Under the pieces are notes generated by a model, which saw nothing but the letters and a program-made list of their open reading frames with translations, was not told the origin of the DNA and made no database searches. DNA of 64,000 nt from positions 62,001-126,000 of the forward strand of contig JAFAYL010000038.1 in assembly GCA_019240405.1 (NCBI GenBank). The letters run 5' to 3'. Each line of letters begins with the position of its first letter. Position 1 is the first letter of the stretch. Origin of the DNA: Acidobacteriaceae bacterium. GTDB lineage: Bacteria > Acidobacteriota > Terriglobia > Bryobacterales > Bryobacteraceae. Positions 10,273 to 20,270 of the stretch are shown piece after piece. Both the position numbers and the translations under genes were made by a program.

Positions 10273-11253
10273 ATGAAAGCACGAGTCTTCTCCGGCGTTC
10301 AGCCTAGCGGCCAGCTTCATATTGGTAATTATTTGGGAGCTCTCAAAAGTTGGGCCGAGATTCAGAGCCGCTACGAAAGTATTTTTTGCATCGTCGATCT
10401 GCACGCCGTAACGATTTACCAAAATCCAGAAGAGTTATCGGCCAAAATCAGAGAAACCGCAGCGTTGTTCATCGCTGCCGGCATCGATCCCCAACAGTCT
10501 TCGATTATTGTGCAATCCAGTATTTCAGGCCACGCAGAGCTGGCTTGGCTTCTCACATGTGTAACGCCAGTTGGCTGGTTGAATCGTATGACACAGTACA
10601 AGGCGAAAGCCGAGAAGCAGGAGACTGTGAGCGACGGATTGCTTCAGTATCCAGTGTTGATGGCTGCAGACATTCTGTTGTATCAGGCGAGCATAGTGCC
10701 GGTTGGCGAAGATCAGTCTCAGCATCTCGAACTTGCCCGCGATGTCGCCCAGCGTTTTAATTCGCTTTATGGTGAGACATTCGTGATGCCCGCCACTCAT
10801 CTGCCTACGGTCGGCGCGCGTATCATGGGTCTCGACGATCCGACTCAAAAGATGAGCAAATCTGCGCCTGGAGCGGGACACGCGATCAGCCTGCTCGATG
10901 AACCTAAGATAGTTCAAAAGAAAATCGTGCGTGCGACAACGGATTCGCAACCGGAGGTCAATTTGGAGACGATGGGCCCAGGTATCGCGAATCTATTGAC
11001 AATTGGTTTAGCCTGCGATCCGTCGCTCACGAGGGAGAGCGTAGCGGGAATGCGATATGGTGATCTAAAAAAACGGATAGCTGAGGCCGTGATTGCTCGT
11101 CTCGCGCCGATCCAACAGCGCTATCGCGAAATCACGGCTGATCCTTCCTATATCGATGGCGTGTTGAGAGAAGGGAAGGCGCGCACTTCCCCCATTGCAG
11201 AAGACACACTGCGCACCGCGAAGCGCGCGATGGGTCTGTATGTGCTCCGTTAA
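10273..11253 (+). CDS. trpS: Tryptophan--tRNA ligase
   Basis: RVFSGVQPSGQLHIGNYLGAL (HIGN) and KMSKSAPG signatures. Confidence 0.97.
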   Translation: MKARVFSGVQPSGQLHIGNYLGALKSWAEIQSRYESIFCIVDLHAVTIYQNPEELSAKIRETAALFIAAGIDPQQSSIIVQSSISGHAELAWLLTCVTPVGWLNRMTQYKAKAEKQETVSDGLLQYPVLMAADILLYQASIVPVGEDQSQHLELARDVAQRFNSLYGETFVMPATHLPTVGARIMGLDDPTQKMSKSAPGAGHAISLLDEPKIVQKKIVRATTDSQPEVNLETMGPGIANLLTIGLACDPSLTRESVAGMRYGDLKKRIAEAVIARLAPIQQRYREITADPSYIDGVLREGKARTSPIAEDTLRTAKRAMGLYVLR

Positions 11254-13547
11254 TTGCGCAGCGGTTTGCCATTCTGCAACATATATTGAATGCGTTCCTG
11301 CGACTTCGGCATCCCGCAAAGGCTCACAAAGACTTCGCGCTCCAAATCGAGCAGGTGTTGCTCGCTGACCGTTTTTCCCGCTGCGACCCGTCCTCCGCTG
11401 AGCACATATGCGGCCTTTTCGAGAATGAGGCTATCGTGTTCAGTGATCTCTCCAGCTTGTTTTCTCGATTCCGCAGCTTGCACCATGCGCTCGTAACCGG
11501 GTCCGCCCGAAACGGCAACTTCTCTCTGCGGCTCGCCGGGCTGGTAGTTCTTCCGAAGCTCTAACGCGAACTGCTTTGCGTCTCCAATCTGCAATTCGGG
11601 ATTCATCGAGATGCGATCCGCAGGCCGAAGAAAACCCATCTGTCTTGCTTCGGCGGCGCTGCCCGAAACCTTAGCTCGCGCGATCAAATCGAGACCCTTC
11701 ATCGGATCGGCGGATCGCAGGGCCATTTCTTTCGTGCCCCCGGCAGCCGGTATCAAACCAACGTTGAGCTCCACCAATCCAATATTCAGCTCCGCGAAAG
11801 CTTGAACCCGATGGCTCTGCAGAACTACTTCGCACCCTCCGCCAAGCGCGCGAGAAAATGGAGCCGCGATGACCGGTTTCGGAGCGTACTTGATGGCCAG
11901 CATCGCTTGTTGGAAATCCCGGATGTAGGTTTCGATGCGCGCGAAATCGCCGGCTTGGGCAGCGCTCAAAAAGATCTGAAGATTTGCGCCTACGCTGAAG
12001 TTATCTCCTTCATTAGCGATCACCATGCCCTCGAAATCGCGCTCTAACAGCTCGACTCCTCGCATTACCATCGCCACAGTTCCTTCGCCGATCGCATTCA
12101 TTTTGCTGTGAAACTCCAGACACAGAACGCCATCACCCAAGTCGATCAGCGACGCATCGCTATTCTTGTCTACTTCGCCGCGAGCGCGTTTCACGTCATT
12201 GAGCTTCACAATGCCTGGACGTTTTTCGAGCGGCTTGTACTCGCCCTTGATGAGATCGAAGTATTCGGCGCCGCGGTAAAAATGTGTGATTCCGGAAGCA
12301 AGCATGCGCGTGACAGAATCGGGCACTAGGAAGCGTTCGTTCTCGAGTCGCTTTGCAACGTACTCGAAACCGACCGACTCCCAAAGCTCGAACGGTCCGA
12401 GCTTGTGGCCGAAGCCCCACCGCATCGCGCGGTCAATCTCAACGATTCGGTCCGAAATTTCCGGGATCATCGAGGCCGAATAGACAAAGACGCTTGCCAG
12501 CACGCACCATAGAAACGTGCCAGCCCGGTCTGTGCTTTCAAGCAGCGCCCGAACGCGGTGACCGAGATCCGGATCTTTACGGACCGCCTCCACACTTTCG
12601 AAACGCACTTTTTGGGGAACGTGATACTCGAGCGTCTTCCAATCTAGTATCTGAATCTGCTTTTCAGGTCCGACCCGCTTATAAAATCCCTGGCCCGTCT
12701 TTTCGCCAAGCCAGCCGTTCTCGAGCATTTTCAGCGTGTAGGGCGCGGGCTTGAACCAGTCAGTCCACTCGTCTTGTTTCGCCGCGTAAACATTACGCGC
12801 TACCTGCGCCCACACATCGAGACCGATAATGTCCATCAGGCGAAACGTGGCGCTGTTCGGAATTCCGATCAATGGCCCTGTAAGAGCATCGGCCTCTTCG
12901 ATTGTGTAATCGCCTTCCAGCATTGCGCGTTCTACAGCAGAGGTGTAGAAACAGCCGATGCGATTGCCAATGAAATCAGGTGTGTCTTTGCAAATGACAA
13001 TGCCCTTGCCGAGGCGTTTTTCGGCCAACATCGAGACGATCTCGATTACTTCTTTGTCGGTCTCGGCCCCGGGGATGATTTCGAGCAGATGCAGATACCG
13101 CGGCGGGTTAAAGAAGTGCGTGCCCAGGAAGCGTGTCTTGAAAGATGAGGGAAAATCGCGCGCAATTTCAGCCAGCCGGATGCCGCTCGTGTTGGTAGAA
13201 AGAATCGCCTCGGGTTGACGATGTTTTTCGATACGAGACCAGAGATTGCGCTTGATGTCGAGATTCTCCGTGACGGCTTCGATCACCCACTGGCACTCCC
13301 GAATCCGCTGTAGATCGTCATCGAAGTTGCCGGTTTCGATCATCGCCGCCCCTGATTCTGTGAAAAGGGCTGCAGGCCGTAGCTTCAGCGCATTTTCCAC
13401 TCCCCTCTTGGCGATTTCATTCCGGTCACCGCCGCTGGAGGGTAGATCCAGCAGCAGGCTCGGAATACCTGCATTTGCAAAATGGGCTGCGATGCGGGCG
13501 CCCATGGTTCCGGCCCCCAAAACCGCGACTCGTTGGATGGTTTGCAT
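11250..13547 (-). CDS. 3-hydroxyacyl-CoA dehydrogenase / enoyl-CoA hydratase fusion (fatty-acid beta-oxidation)
   Basis: VAVLGAGTMGARIAAHFANAG Rossmann; FLGTHFFNPPRYLHLLEIIPG; crotonase-like C-terminal region. Confidence 0.93.
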   Translation of the reverse strand: MQTIQRVAVLGAGTMGARIAAHFANAGIPSLLLDLPSSGGDRNEIAKRGVENALKLRPAALFTESGAAMIETGNFDDDLQRIRECQWVIEAVTENLDIKRNLWSRIEKHRQPEAILSTNTSGIRLAEIARDFPSSFKTRFLGTHFFNPPRYLHLLEIIPGAETDKEVIEIVSMLAEKRLGKGIVICKDTPDFIGNRIGCFYTSAVERAMLEGDYTIEEADALTGPLIGIPNSATFRLMDIIGLDVWAQVARNVYAAKQDEWTDWFKPAPYTLKMLENGWLGEKTGQGFYKRVGPEKQIQILDWKTLEYHVPQKVRFESVEAVRKDPDLGHRVRALLESTDRAGTFLWCVLASVFVYSASMIPEISDRIVEIDRAMRWGFGHKLGPFELWESVGFEYVAKRLENERFLVPDSVTRMLASGITHFYRGAEYFDLIKGEYKPLEKRPGIVKLNDVKRARGEVDKNSDASLIDLGDGVLCLEFHSKMNAIGEGTVAMVMRGVELLERDFEGMVIANEGDNFSVGANLQIFLSAAQAGDFARIETYIRDFQQAMLAIKYAPKPVIAAPFSRALGGGCEVVLQSHRVQAFAELNIGLVELNVGLIPAAGGTKEMALRSADPMKGLDLIARAKVSGSAAEARQMGFLRPADRISMNPELQIGDAKQFALELRKNYQPGEPQREVAVSGGPGYERMVQAAESRKQAGEITEHDSLILEKAAYVLSGGRVAAGKTVSEQHLLDLEREVFVSLCGMPKSQERIQYMLQNGKPLRN

Positions 13548-13611
13548 TCCAGAAAAAGTGTACCGAACGAGGTTAGCTACGAGCTATGCAGTTCTGATGG
13601 CTGCGGGCGCG

Positions 13612-13641
13612 TTGACTTGCGGAAGGTCTACTGGATAAATA
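13612..13641 (+). promoter_or_regulatory. Candidate sigma70 promoter TTGACT-N18-TAAATA upstream of the 13651 gene
   Basis: -35 at 13612-13617, -10 at 13636-13641; start codon only 9 nt beyond the -10. Confidence 0.35.
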
Positions 13642-13650
13642 GAGATTGTT

Positions 13651-15021
13651 ATGGCGGATCCCATTCAGCACGTTGTCGTTCTGATGCTTGAGAACAATTC
13701 GTTCGATCGGATGCTCGGATGCATGAATTCCGTCTATCCGGAATTGGACGGGCCGCTCCCGCCAGGTCAAAATCCGTTCACCAATCCTGATTACCCCGAC
13801 GCGAGCCATTCGTTTGCGCAATTGCCGCAGGCGACACACTCTGTACCAGTCGACCCGGACCATGACCTGGATGACGTGTTGCGCCAGATCAATCAAGGAG
13901 ACTGCAAGGGGTTCGTTCGCGATTTCGTGCAACACAGCCCGCAAGCGCCGACAGACGAACGCTACCAGATCATGGATTATTTCAGTCTTGATGATCTGCC
14001 CGTGCTTCACACGCTGGCAAGAAATTTCACGATTTGTGACCATTGGTTTTCGTCTGTTCCTGGTCCAACTTGGCCGAACCGCTTTTTTGTGCACAGCGGG
14101 ACATCGCTGGGCCATGTGGACATGCCCTCAGGAATCTTCCACCCCGCACTTCATTTCTACGATCAGCCGACCATATACCAACGGTTGCAAGAGAAAGACG
14201 TCTCTTGGCGGATTTATTACGGCGATGTTCCTCAATCGCTTCTAATGATTAAGCAACTTGAATTTCCAACTCATTACCGGCGAATGGAAAGTTTTGCAGC
14301 CGACGCACAAGGGCCCGCAGACGCTTTTCCTCAATACGTGTTCATTGAGCCCTGCTACTTCGGAGCAGGCCAGAACGATCAGCATCCGCCTACCGATGTC
14401 GTGCGTGGAGAACAGTTGATTGCAAATGTGTACAACATCCTCCGTGCCAACGAAGAGCTCTGGCAGTCCACGTTGTTTGTCCTGCTATATGACGAGCACG
14501 GCGGTTTCTTTGACCATGTGGCGCCTCCACCTACGATTGCCCCGGACGATAACACCAACAAGTTTGCGTTTAATCAGCTTGGTGTCCGGGTTCCCGCCCT
14601 GTTGATCTCAGTCTGGGTTGATCCAGGCGTGTTTCACGCCACACTCGATCACACCAGCCTGCTCCGATATCTCACCGACAAGTGGCAACTAGGCCCGCTC
14701 GGCAATCGAGTACCTCAAGCGAATTCGTTTGCGAGCGCAATCGCCCGAACCAGCGCGCGGCAGGATTGTGTGATGTCCGTTACGGCTTCATCCCCCCAAC
14801 CGATTGATCCGCAAATGCCCTTCAACGCACATCAGGTCGCATTAGCCGCATTCACGCATCACTTGGAAGTGAACCACACGCAAGCTGATGATCAAACCAT
14901 TGCTGCACATGCCCGCGCCATGGCTTCAGCCGATTTCACCGCTCAAAGCCAAGCGGTTTCGGAACGTGTGCAGGACTTTCTCGCCAAAGCTGGACCGCAG
15001 GTGTTAACCGGGCGTGCTTAA
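13651..15021 (+). CDS. Phosphoesterase family protein (phospholipase C / acid phosphatase-like)
   Basis: IQHVVVLMLENNSFDRMLG ... DHWFSSVPGPTWPNRFFVHSGTS ... YDEHGGFFDHVAPP. Confidence 0.88.
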   Translation: MADPIQHVVVLMLENNSFDRMLGCMNSVYPELDGPLPPGQNPFTNPDYPDASHSFAQLPQATHSVPVDPDHDLDDVLRQINQGDCKGFVRDFVQHSPQAPTDERYQIMDYFSLDDLPVLHTLARNFTICDHWFSSVPGPTWPNRFFVHSGTSLGHVDMPSGIFHPALHFYDQPTIYQRLQEKDVSWRIYYGDVPQSLLMIKQLEFPTHYRRMESFAADAQGPADAFPQYVFIEPCYFGAGQNDQHPPTDVVRGEQLIANVYNILRANEELWQSTLFVLLYDEHGGFFDHVAPPPTIAPDDNTNKFAFNQLGVRVPALLISVWVDPGVFHATLDHTSLLRYLTDKWQLGPLGNRVPQANSFASAIARTSARQDCVMSVTASSPQPIDPQMPFNAHQVALAAFTHHLEVNHTQADDQTIAAHARAMASADFTAQSQAVSERVQDFLAKAGPQVLTGRA

Positions 15022-15035
15022 GTGCAAGTGCGCGG

Positions 15036-15548
15036 TCAGGATGAATAGAGATCCGCCTCGCTAACCGCTGATTCCGTTCGCGCTTCGCCGGCGAGCCCTG
15101 CTCGCTTGCGAGCCGAGAACATGGCGCCTCGTGCCGGTTCTACGGGCGCGAATCTTGCGAGACCAGTTCTACGCGCCATGTCGATGTACACGGCTTCAAA
15201 TCCGCCGCGGCGGAAATAGGTTTCGTGCCAAAACCCGGTCCCGCCGCTATCGCGCAAAAAGTTCTGCCACCAGATCCGATGCGGCTCCGAGCGCGACCAT
15301 GTCTCAAGCGAATTGAAATCACGCCAATATTGCCGCATCCCGACGTGCCGCAGTGAATACAGCAGGTTCTCGTGAAGCAGCAGCCCATCCGGATTGGCGT
15401 CCACCGCTCTCGTGATCTTCGGGCCGAAGCCGAGCAGAGTTTTAATCCCTATCAGCGTATTGACTCGCATTCCCAAATAAATAACAACGAGATCAGGGAA
15501 TCCCGCCAGATCAACCGTTTCCCGCTTGGGTTTGCTCTTCATGATCAT
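15036..15548 (-). CDS. DUF4188 / monooxygenase-like family protein
   Basis: VVIYLGMRVNTLIGIKTLLGFGPKI...LRHVGMRQYWRDFNSLETWSRSEPHRIWWQNFLRDSGGTGFWHETYF. Confidence 0.75.
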   Translation of the reverse strand: MIMKSKPKRETVDLAGFPDLVVIYLGMRVNTLIGIKTLLGFGPKITRAVDANPDGLLLHENLLYSLRHVGMRQYWRDFNSLETWSRSEPHRIWWQNFLRDSGGTGFWHETYFRRGGFEAVYIDMARRTGLARFAPVEPARGAMFSARKRAGLAGEARTESAVSEADLYSS

Positions 15549-15617
15549 CCTTTAGTCGATGATAGATTGTTCCGCGCGCTTCCCAGGTTGATTTGTCCTG
15601 CGGAACTTTAGTTGGGA

Positions 15618-16721
15618 CTATTGGGCGAGGGGCAAGGTGACAGTGTTGCCGGACTCCGCAGAGCGGCGAGCCGCATCAAGAATTTCACTAACGGCGAGGT
15701 TCGTACTGAGCGAAGACAAAAACTCCTCATGGGCTTTGCCCTTGATTAAAGCAGCGAAATAATGCAACGGATCATCATACGGAGCAATTAATGGGCGCGC
15801 ATTGGCGGTCTGGCTCGTTTTCTGGCCTTGGCGACGAAACTCGATCTTTTCGCGCACGATCGTCTTGACATATCCCGTTTGGCCGTAGATTTCCATATCT
15901 TTTCGATCAAAAGGCCAGTTCCAGGAGGCCTGTAATATTGCGACCGCTGATGGGTAAGTTAAGATCACATTCGCCTCGTCGTCCACTCTGGGATAGATAA
16001 TCGGCTTGAAATGCTGAGTCACAGCAGTGACGGTTTGTGGCCGCTGGCCTCGCATGATTCGAGTAGCGAGATCCGCGCCGTAGCATGCGAAATCGTAGAG
16101 AGCGCCCGCGCCATTCAGCTTCGGATCTGTGAGCCAAGCGAGAAACTCGGGCGCAACATGAATTTCCTTGGGGCCGGGGTGGCCATCGTGAAAGACCATT
16201 TTGTGAATAGTGCCGAGCTCGCCGTGTTGAACAATTTCGAAAGCAGCCTCATTGCTTGCGTACCAAGTGGTCTCATAATTCACCAGGACTTGGATTTTGC
16301 CGGTAGTGGCGGCAGTAGAAATTGCACGGGCGTCCTCGTAGCTGACGGCAAGCGGCTTCTCCATCATCACGTGAATGCTGCGACGGGCGCACTCTTCAAC
16401 TACTTTGCGGTGATCAAACGTGTTGGTGTAGACAACAACCGCCTGAGGGTGGGCACGGGAGATCATATCATCGAGAGTTGAAGAGTAAAGATTGGGATCC
16501 AGGCGGTATTGCTGCGCGTAACGATCGAAGAGTTTGCGGTCAGGTTCTGCAACACCCGCGATTTGGACGTCATTCCGGTTAATGGCGGCACTGAAAAACC
16601 CGGCAACGTGACCGTGCACTAGACCAACAACGCCGATGCGAAGAGGAGCTGAAGGTTGCTGGGGGTAGAGAACGGAACTCAATGCAAATAGGAGTAACGC
16701 GGAGCGGCGCGGTTGGCTCAT
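15618..16721 (-). CDS. Gfo/Idh/MocA family oxidoreductase with signal-like N-terminus
   Basis: LRIGVVGLVHGHVAGFF; HVMMEKPLAVSYEDARAI motif. Confidence 0.88.
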   Translation of the reverse strand: MSQPRRSALLLFALSSVLYPQQPSAPLRIGVVGLVHGHVAGFFSAAINRNDVQIAGVAEPDRKLFDRYAQQYRLDPNLYSSTLDDMISRAHPQAVVVYTNTFDHRKVVEECARRSIHVMMEKPLAVSYEDARAISTAATTGKIQVLVNYETTWYASNEAAFEIVQHGELGTIHKMVFHDGHPGPKEIHVAPEFLAWLTDPKLNGAGALYDFACYGADLATRIMRGQRPQTVTAVTQHFKPIIYPRVDDEANVILTYPSAVAILQASWNWPFDRKDMEIYGQTGYVKTIVREKIEFRRQGQKTSQTANARPLIAPYDDPLHYFAALIKGKAHEEFLSSLSTNLAVSEILDAARRSAESGNTVTLPLAQ

Positions 16722-18400
16722 TCCATTCCCGCCTTGGCCATGGCTTCAGTAACGGATTGCGCGGGGATCAGCGAGACTTGCAATTGTTTCTTTTCGTTTG
16801 CTTCCACAGTAACGTCAAGTGCATTCGATTCCATTTGCTTCAGCAGGTCCGGATTTTCCCAGGCATCCTCTTCGATCTTTTCCCAGGCGTAGAGCTTGTA
16901 TTTGCCGGGGGCGATGCCTTTGATGCTGAATGCGCCGTACTGGTCGAAAACGGCCTCTTCCGTGTATTCTTCGCGCCGGTGGAGGTTAGGAGTGTCGGGG
17001 ATGAGGACGACTTTCCAGCTTTTCGGTGTAGCAGGCGTAGAGTGGTCAGTCTCATCGGAGTCGATTTTGATAGAGCCCTGGATAACTCCACCATCCGCGC
17101 CGAGAACGAGGTCCAATTCCCCTCGAGTGCCTGAGTTTATATCGATCGTGCCATCGCTAGATTCGGCTTCGGCCAGGCGAATAGATTTGAGATAGGTCGC
17201 TTCGGGCTTGTTCCAAATATGGATTCGATATTTTCCGGGTCCGATCCCCGTGAATTCGAAAGTGCCGTCAGTTTTTACACGCGCCGGCATGCCTCCGAAT
17301 TCGTCATCGACTGTTTGGAGCGCGATCATGGCGCGCCCTAAATCGGGTTTATCATTCCCCTCGATACGAAGCTTGCCGGATAGCGGCTGAGGAGCTACAG
17401 CTTGAATCGTTAGATTGTGAATGTTTCGCTCGCCGACTTCGACCGTGGTTCGCGCGAGCGTGGTTCCGGGATTCTGGATTACATACAACTCATAAAGTCC
17501 AGGTTGCACACCGTCCACTTCAAAAGAGCCATTTTTTTCCACCATCGCGCCGCGGAATGCTCCGAAGGATCCGGAGCTGCCAGCGCGCCGCAGTCTGATA
17601 TGCCGGACGCCAAAAAATTCCTTGGACTCGGGTACGTCATCAAGGCCGATCACTTTGCCGGTGATCGAGTACGTCGCGCCTTTCTGGAGTTTAATTTCAA
17701 CGTTCGAGACCTGCTGTCCGGCGGCGAGGACGATTGGGACAGCATCTTCTTCATTCAGGGTGCCGGGATAGTAGGTGATGACTTCTTGATGTGGCGATTT
17801 CCCAACTTGCCGGCTGTGCCGCTGGAACTCAGTAGGATTGACAGAGAGATAATACTTTCCGGCAGTCAGACCGGCAATGCGGAACTCACCGCGGTCGTCA
17901 ACGCCTCCGTTTTCGTGAAATTCGCGCTCTCGTTTTCCGTGCCTCCAAATATAGGTGAAGACAGCCACCTCGCAGCGCCCGTAAGGATCGCCGTCTTGAT
18001 CCACCACGCGACCGCTAATAACGGCTTGTGGCGTCAGAAAGAATTGCAAATTATCCAGCTTTTGACCGCGAGAGAGTCGAAGCTCAATTCCTTCGCCGCG
18101 CCCTCCACCGGCGCCGTAAGCACCTTGCACGTAGCCTGGCTTCTCTCCCCATAAACAGTAAGTTCCGGGCTCGACGTTTTCAAAGACGAATGTCCCGTCG
18201 GCATTCGAGATTGCACCATAAGAGCTCGACTCATTCCGAGTATTCGCGACGAGCGTAAGATCCACTTTCCGGAGCGGTTCCTTCGTGAGCAAGTCGAAGA
18301 CAATGCCGCTGACGCTGGCCTTCTGGTCGTTTGCAGGCTGAGATTGTTGCCCGAAAGAAAGACCGGCAAGAAAAATGAACGGGAACCAGCGCAGTCTCAT
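16718..18400 (-). CDS. Carboxypeptidase regulatory-like domain protein (secreted)
   Basis: Repeated KASVSGIVFDLLTKEPLRKVDLTL / GTFVFENVEPGTYCLWGEKPGY type beta-sandwich repeats; signal peptide MRLRWFPFIFLAGLSFGQ. Confidence 0.82.
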   Translation of the reverse strand: MRLRWFPFIFLAGLSFGQQSQPANDQKASVSGIVFDLLTKEPLRKVDLTLVANTRNESSSYGAISNADGTFVFENVEPGTYCLWGEKPGYVQGAYGAGGGRGEGIELRLSRGQKLDNLQFFLTPQAVISGRVVDQDGDPYGRCEVAVFTYIWRHGKREREFHENGGVDDRGEFRIAGLTAGKYYLSVNPTEFQRHSRQVGKSPHQEVITYYPGTLNEEDAVPIVLAAGQQVSNVEIKLQKGATYSITGKVIGLDDVPESKEFFGVRHIRLRRAGSSGSFGAFRGAMVEKNGSFEVDGVQPGLYELYVIQNPGTTLARTTVEVGERNIHNLTIQAVAPQPLSGKLRIEGNDKPDLGRAMIALQTVDDEFGGMPARVKTDGTFEFTGIGPGKYRIHIWNKPEATYLKSIRLAEAESSDGTIDINSGTRGELDLVLGADGGVIQGSIKIDSDETDHSTPATPKSWKVVLIPDTPNLHRREEYTEEAVFDQYGAFSIKGIAPGKYKLYAWEKIEEDAWENPDLLKQMESNALDVTVEANEKKQLQVSLIPAQSVTEAMAKAGME

Positions 18401-18418
18401 ATAACCAGTTAACACCGA

Positions 18419-19732
18419 TTAGACGGGATCTTTTAAACACTTCGCCACAATTAAGGTCATGTCATCGTACTGCTCGTTTGGGCTGAACTGCCGAACGGCA
18501 TCAACGACAGATGTGATGATCCTGCTTGGTGCCAACTCTCGATTCTTCTCGAGAGCTTCGATCAGGCGCTGTTCTCCGAACTCCTCTCCGGCATCGTTGA
18601 AAGATTCCGTTATGCCATCGCTGTAAAACACAAGCACGTCTTCTGGCTTCAGGCGGCATTCCTTAATCGAGCAATCCCATTCCTTGAAAAGGCCCACTAC
18701 AGTGCAGGTGGAATGGAGTCTCTCGATCTTGCTGTCGTTTCGAAGAATCAGCGCGGCGGGATGACCGCAATTGGAGTAGCGCAATCGCCCTGTCATGTCG
18801 TCGTATTCCGCAAAGAACAAACTAGCGTAGGCGCTGTCAACTGTGTTTTCGTAGAAGAGCTTATTGACGGAGCGCAATAAGCGCTCGGGCTCATCTAACG
18901 CGATAGCAGATTGGCTGCGAAGATTGGCCTGGAGATTGGCCATAAGTAGCGCGCCAGCGATTCCCTTACCGGAGATATCGGCGATCACGAAGCCGAACCG
19001 GTCGCGTCCGAGATCGAGGAAATCGTGATAATCGCCGCCCACTTGGCGGGCCTGGATACACGCACCTGCATATTCGAGAGTTTGTATAGACGGAAGCGTT
19101 TGCGGAAAGAGCCGGCCCTGCACTTGCCGGGCGATCTCGAGTTCTTGCGCGGCGCTGCGCTCAGCTTCGAGTTTCTCAGCCATCCGGCGGCGTTGTGCTT
19201 CGATTTCGCGATTCACCTCGTCGAAGCCAATCAGTGAAAAGGTGTTCCCGTCGATGTCCTTAAAGCGCGTGAATATGCCACCCCAGACGGGGAGGTGCTC
19301 TCCAGTCGTTTCAGGAGGAATATTCGAATTCGAATGGGGAACGGGGCGCTCATATTTGACACGCCTGAGCCGAGGCGTGAAGAGGAAGCGAACGCCACGT
19401 CTGCGCCATTCTTCAAATTTGGCAGGCAGGTCCTCCGTGACAAAAACGATTCCGGTAGAACGGCCGATGAGGTTGTACTCCTTGGAATCGTGCGAGGGAG
19501 TGACCAGCGAGAGGACGGTGCTCCCGTCGGGCGGCGCAACGGCGATCCATCGTTGGCCCGATTGGAGCTTTGCATCGAAAGCCAGATGGAATCCGAGCTG
19601 CTCCACATAGAACCGCAAGGCTCGATCCTGATCCCGGACAAAAACATTGATCGCGTGGATGCCTAGAAATGGACTTTGTGGATCGGCCCAGACGGTGTCG
19701 TTAGCTCGCTTCGGTCGATCGAGGTCGGCCAT
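18419..19732 (-). CDS. PP2C-type (SpoIIE/RsbU) phosphatase with N-terminal VOC/glyoxalase-like domain
   Basis: N-terminus GIHAINVFVRDQDRALRFYVEQLGFHLAFDA (VOC); C-terminus LEIARQVQGRLFPQTLP...GGDYHDFLDLGRDRFGFVIADISGKGIAGALLMANLQANLR. Confidence 0.9.
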   Translation of the reverse strand: MADLDRPKRANDTVWADPQSPFLGIHAINVFVRDQDRALRFYVEQLGFHLAFDAKLQSGQRWIAVAPPDGSTVLSLVTPSHDSKEYNLIGRSTGIVFVTEDLPAKFEEWRRRGVRFLFTPRLRRVKYERPVPHSNSNIPPETTGEHLPVWGGIFTRFKDIDGNTFSLIGFDEVNREIEAQRRRMAEKLEAERSAAQELEIARQVQGRLFPQTLPSIQTLEYAGACIQARQVGGDYHDFLDLGRDRFGFVIADISGKGIAGALLMANLQANLRSQSAIALDEPERLLRSVNKLFYENTVDSAYASLFFAEYDDMTGRLRYSNCGHPAALILRNDSKIERLHSTCTVVGLFKEWDCSIKECRLKPEDVLVFYSDGITESFNDAGEEFGEQRLIEALEKNRELAPSRIITSVVDAVRQFSPNEQYDDMTLIVAKCLKDPV

Positions 19733-19798
19733 GGGAGCGATTATAAAGTTTCGATTAGCGGTTAGGCCGGCGAGAGACTTGGCCGGCGCACAGGTACT

Positions 19799-20113
19799 CT
19801 AAGGCGCGCCCGAGGCGGAAAGGATTTTTGCAGTTTCAGTTTTGGTGGGTTTTCGCGCCGGACGGTCGGCCGCGCGCGGCTTGATATCGTTATAAAAAAC
19901 GAAATAGAACTGGCCTTCCCAGTAAACTTTTAGCGTGTTTTCGTTGAAACCATCGCCGCAGAAGGCCAATTCCGCGCCTTGCGGAAGATGGGTAATAGCT
20001 CCGAGGTCCACGCGTCCGTCCGCACCATAACAGGCCTGGATGGCGGGAATGTCGTCTATCAAACGATAGTGGGAATTGAAAGAGGCACTACGCGGTGCAT
20101 TTTGCTTATACAT
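19799..20113 (-). CDS. Hypothetical protein
   Basis: ATG at 20113 is preceded by a strong SD (AAAAGGAGGCGCATC-ATG); MYKQNAPRSASFNSHYRLIDDIPAIQACYGADGRVDLGAITHLPQGAELAFCGDG... Confidence 0.7.
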   Translation of the reverse strand: MYKQNAPRSASFNSHYRLIDDIPAIQACYGADGRVDLGAITHLPQGAELAFCGDGFNENTLKVYWEGQFYFVFYNDIKPRAADRPARKPTKTETAKILSASGAP

Positions 20114-20270
20114 GATGCGCCTCCTTTTCAAATAGCGACGTCAACAACAGAAATTAAGTTCTGTTAGGTTAAAACAATTCTACCTGAAAACTCGCAAAAA
20201 TCACCGAAATTTTACACGCGTCCAACTACAAGTACGCCGAGCATCTCTATGATGGTTAGCTGCTAACGTC

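Noticed and set aside
12353-13691. Plus-strand ORFs antisense to the fad gene
   Set aside because: Shadow ORFs; the minus-strand frame has clear family motifs.
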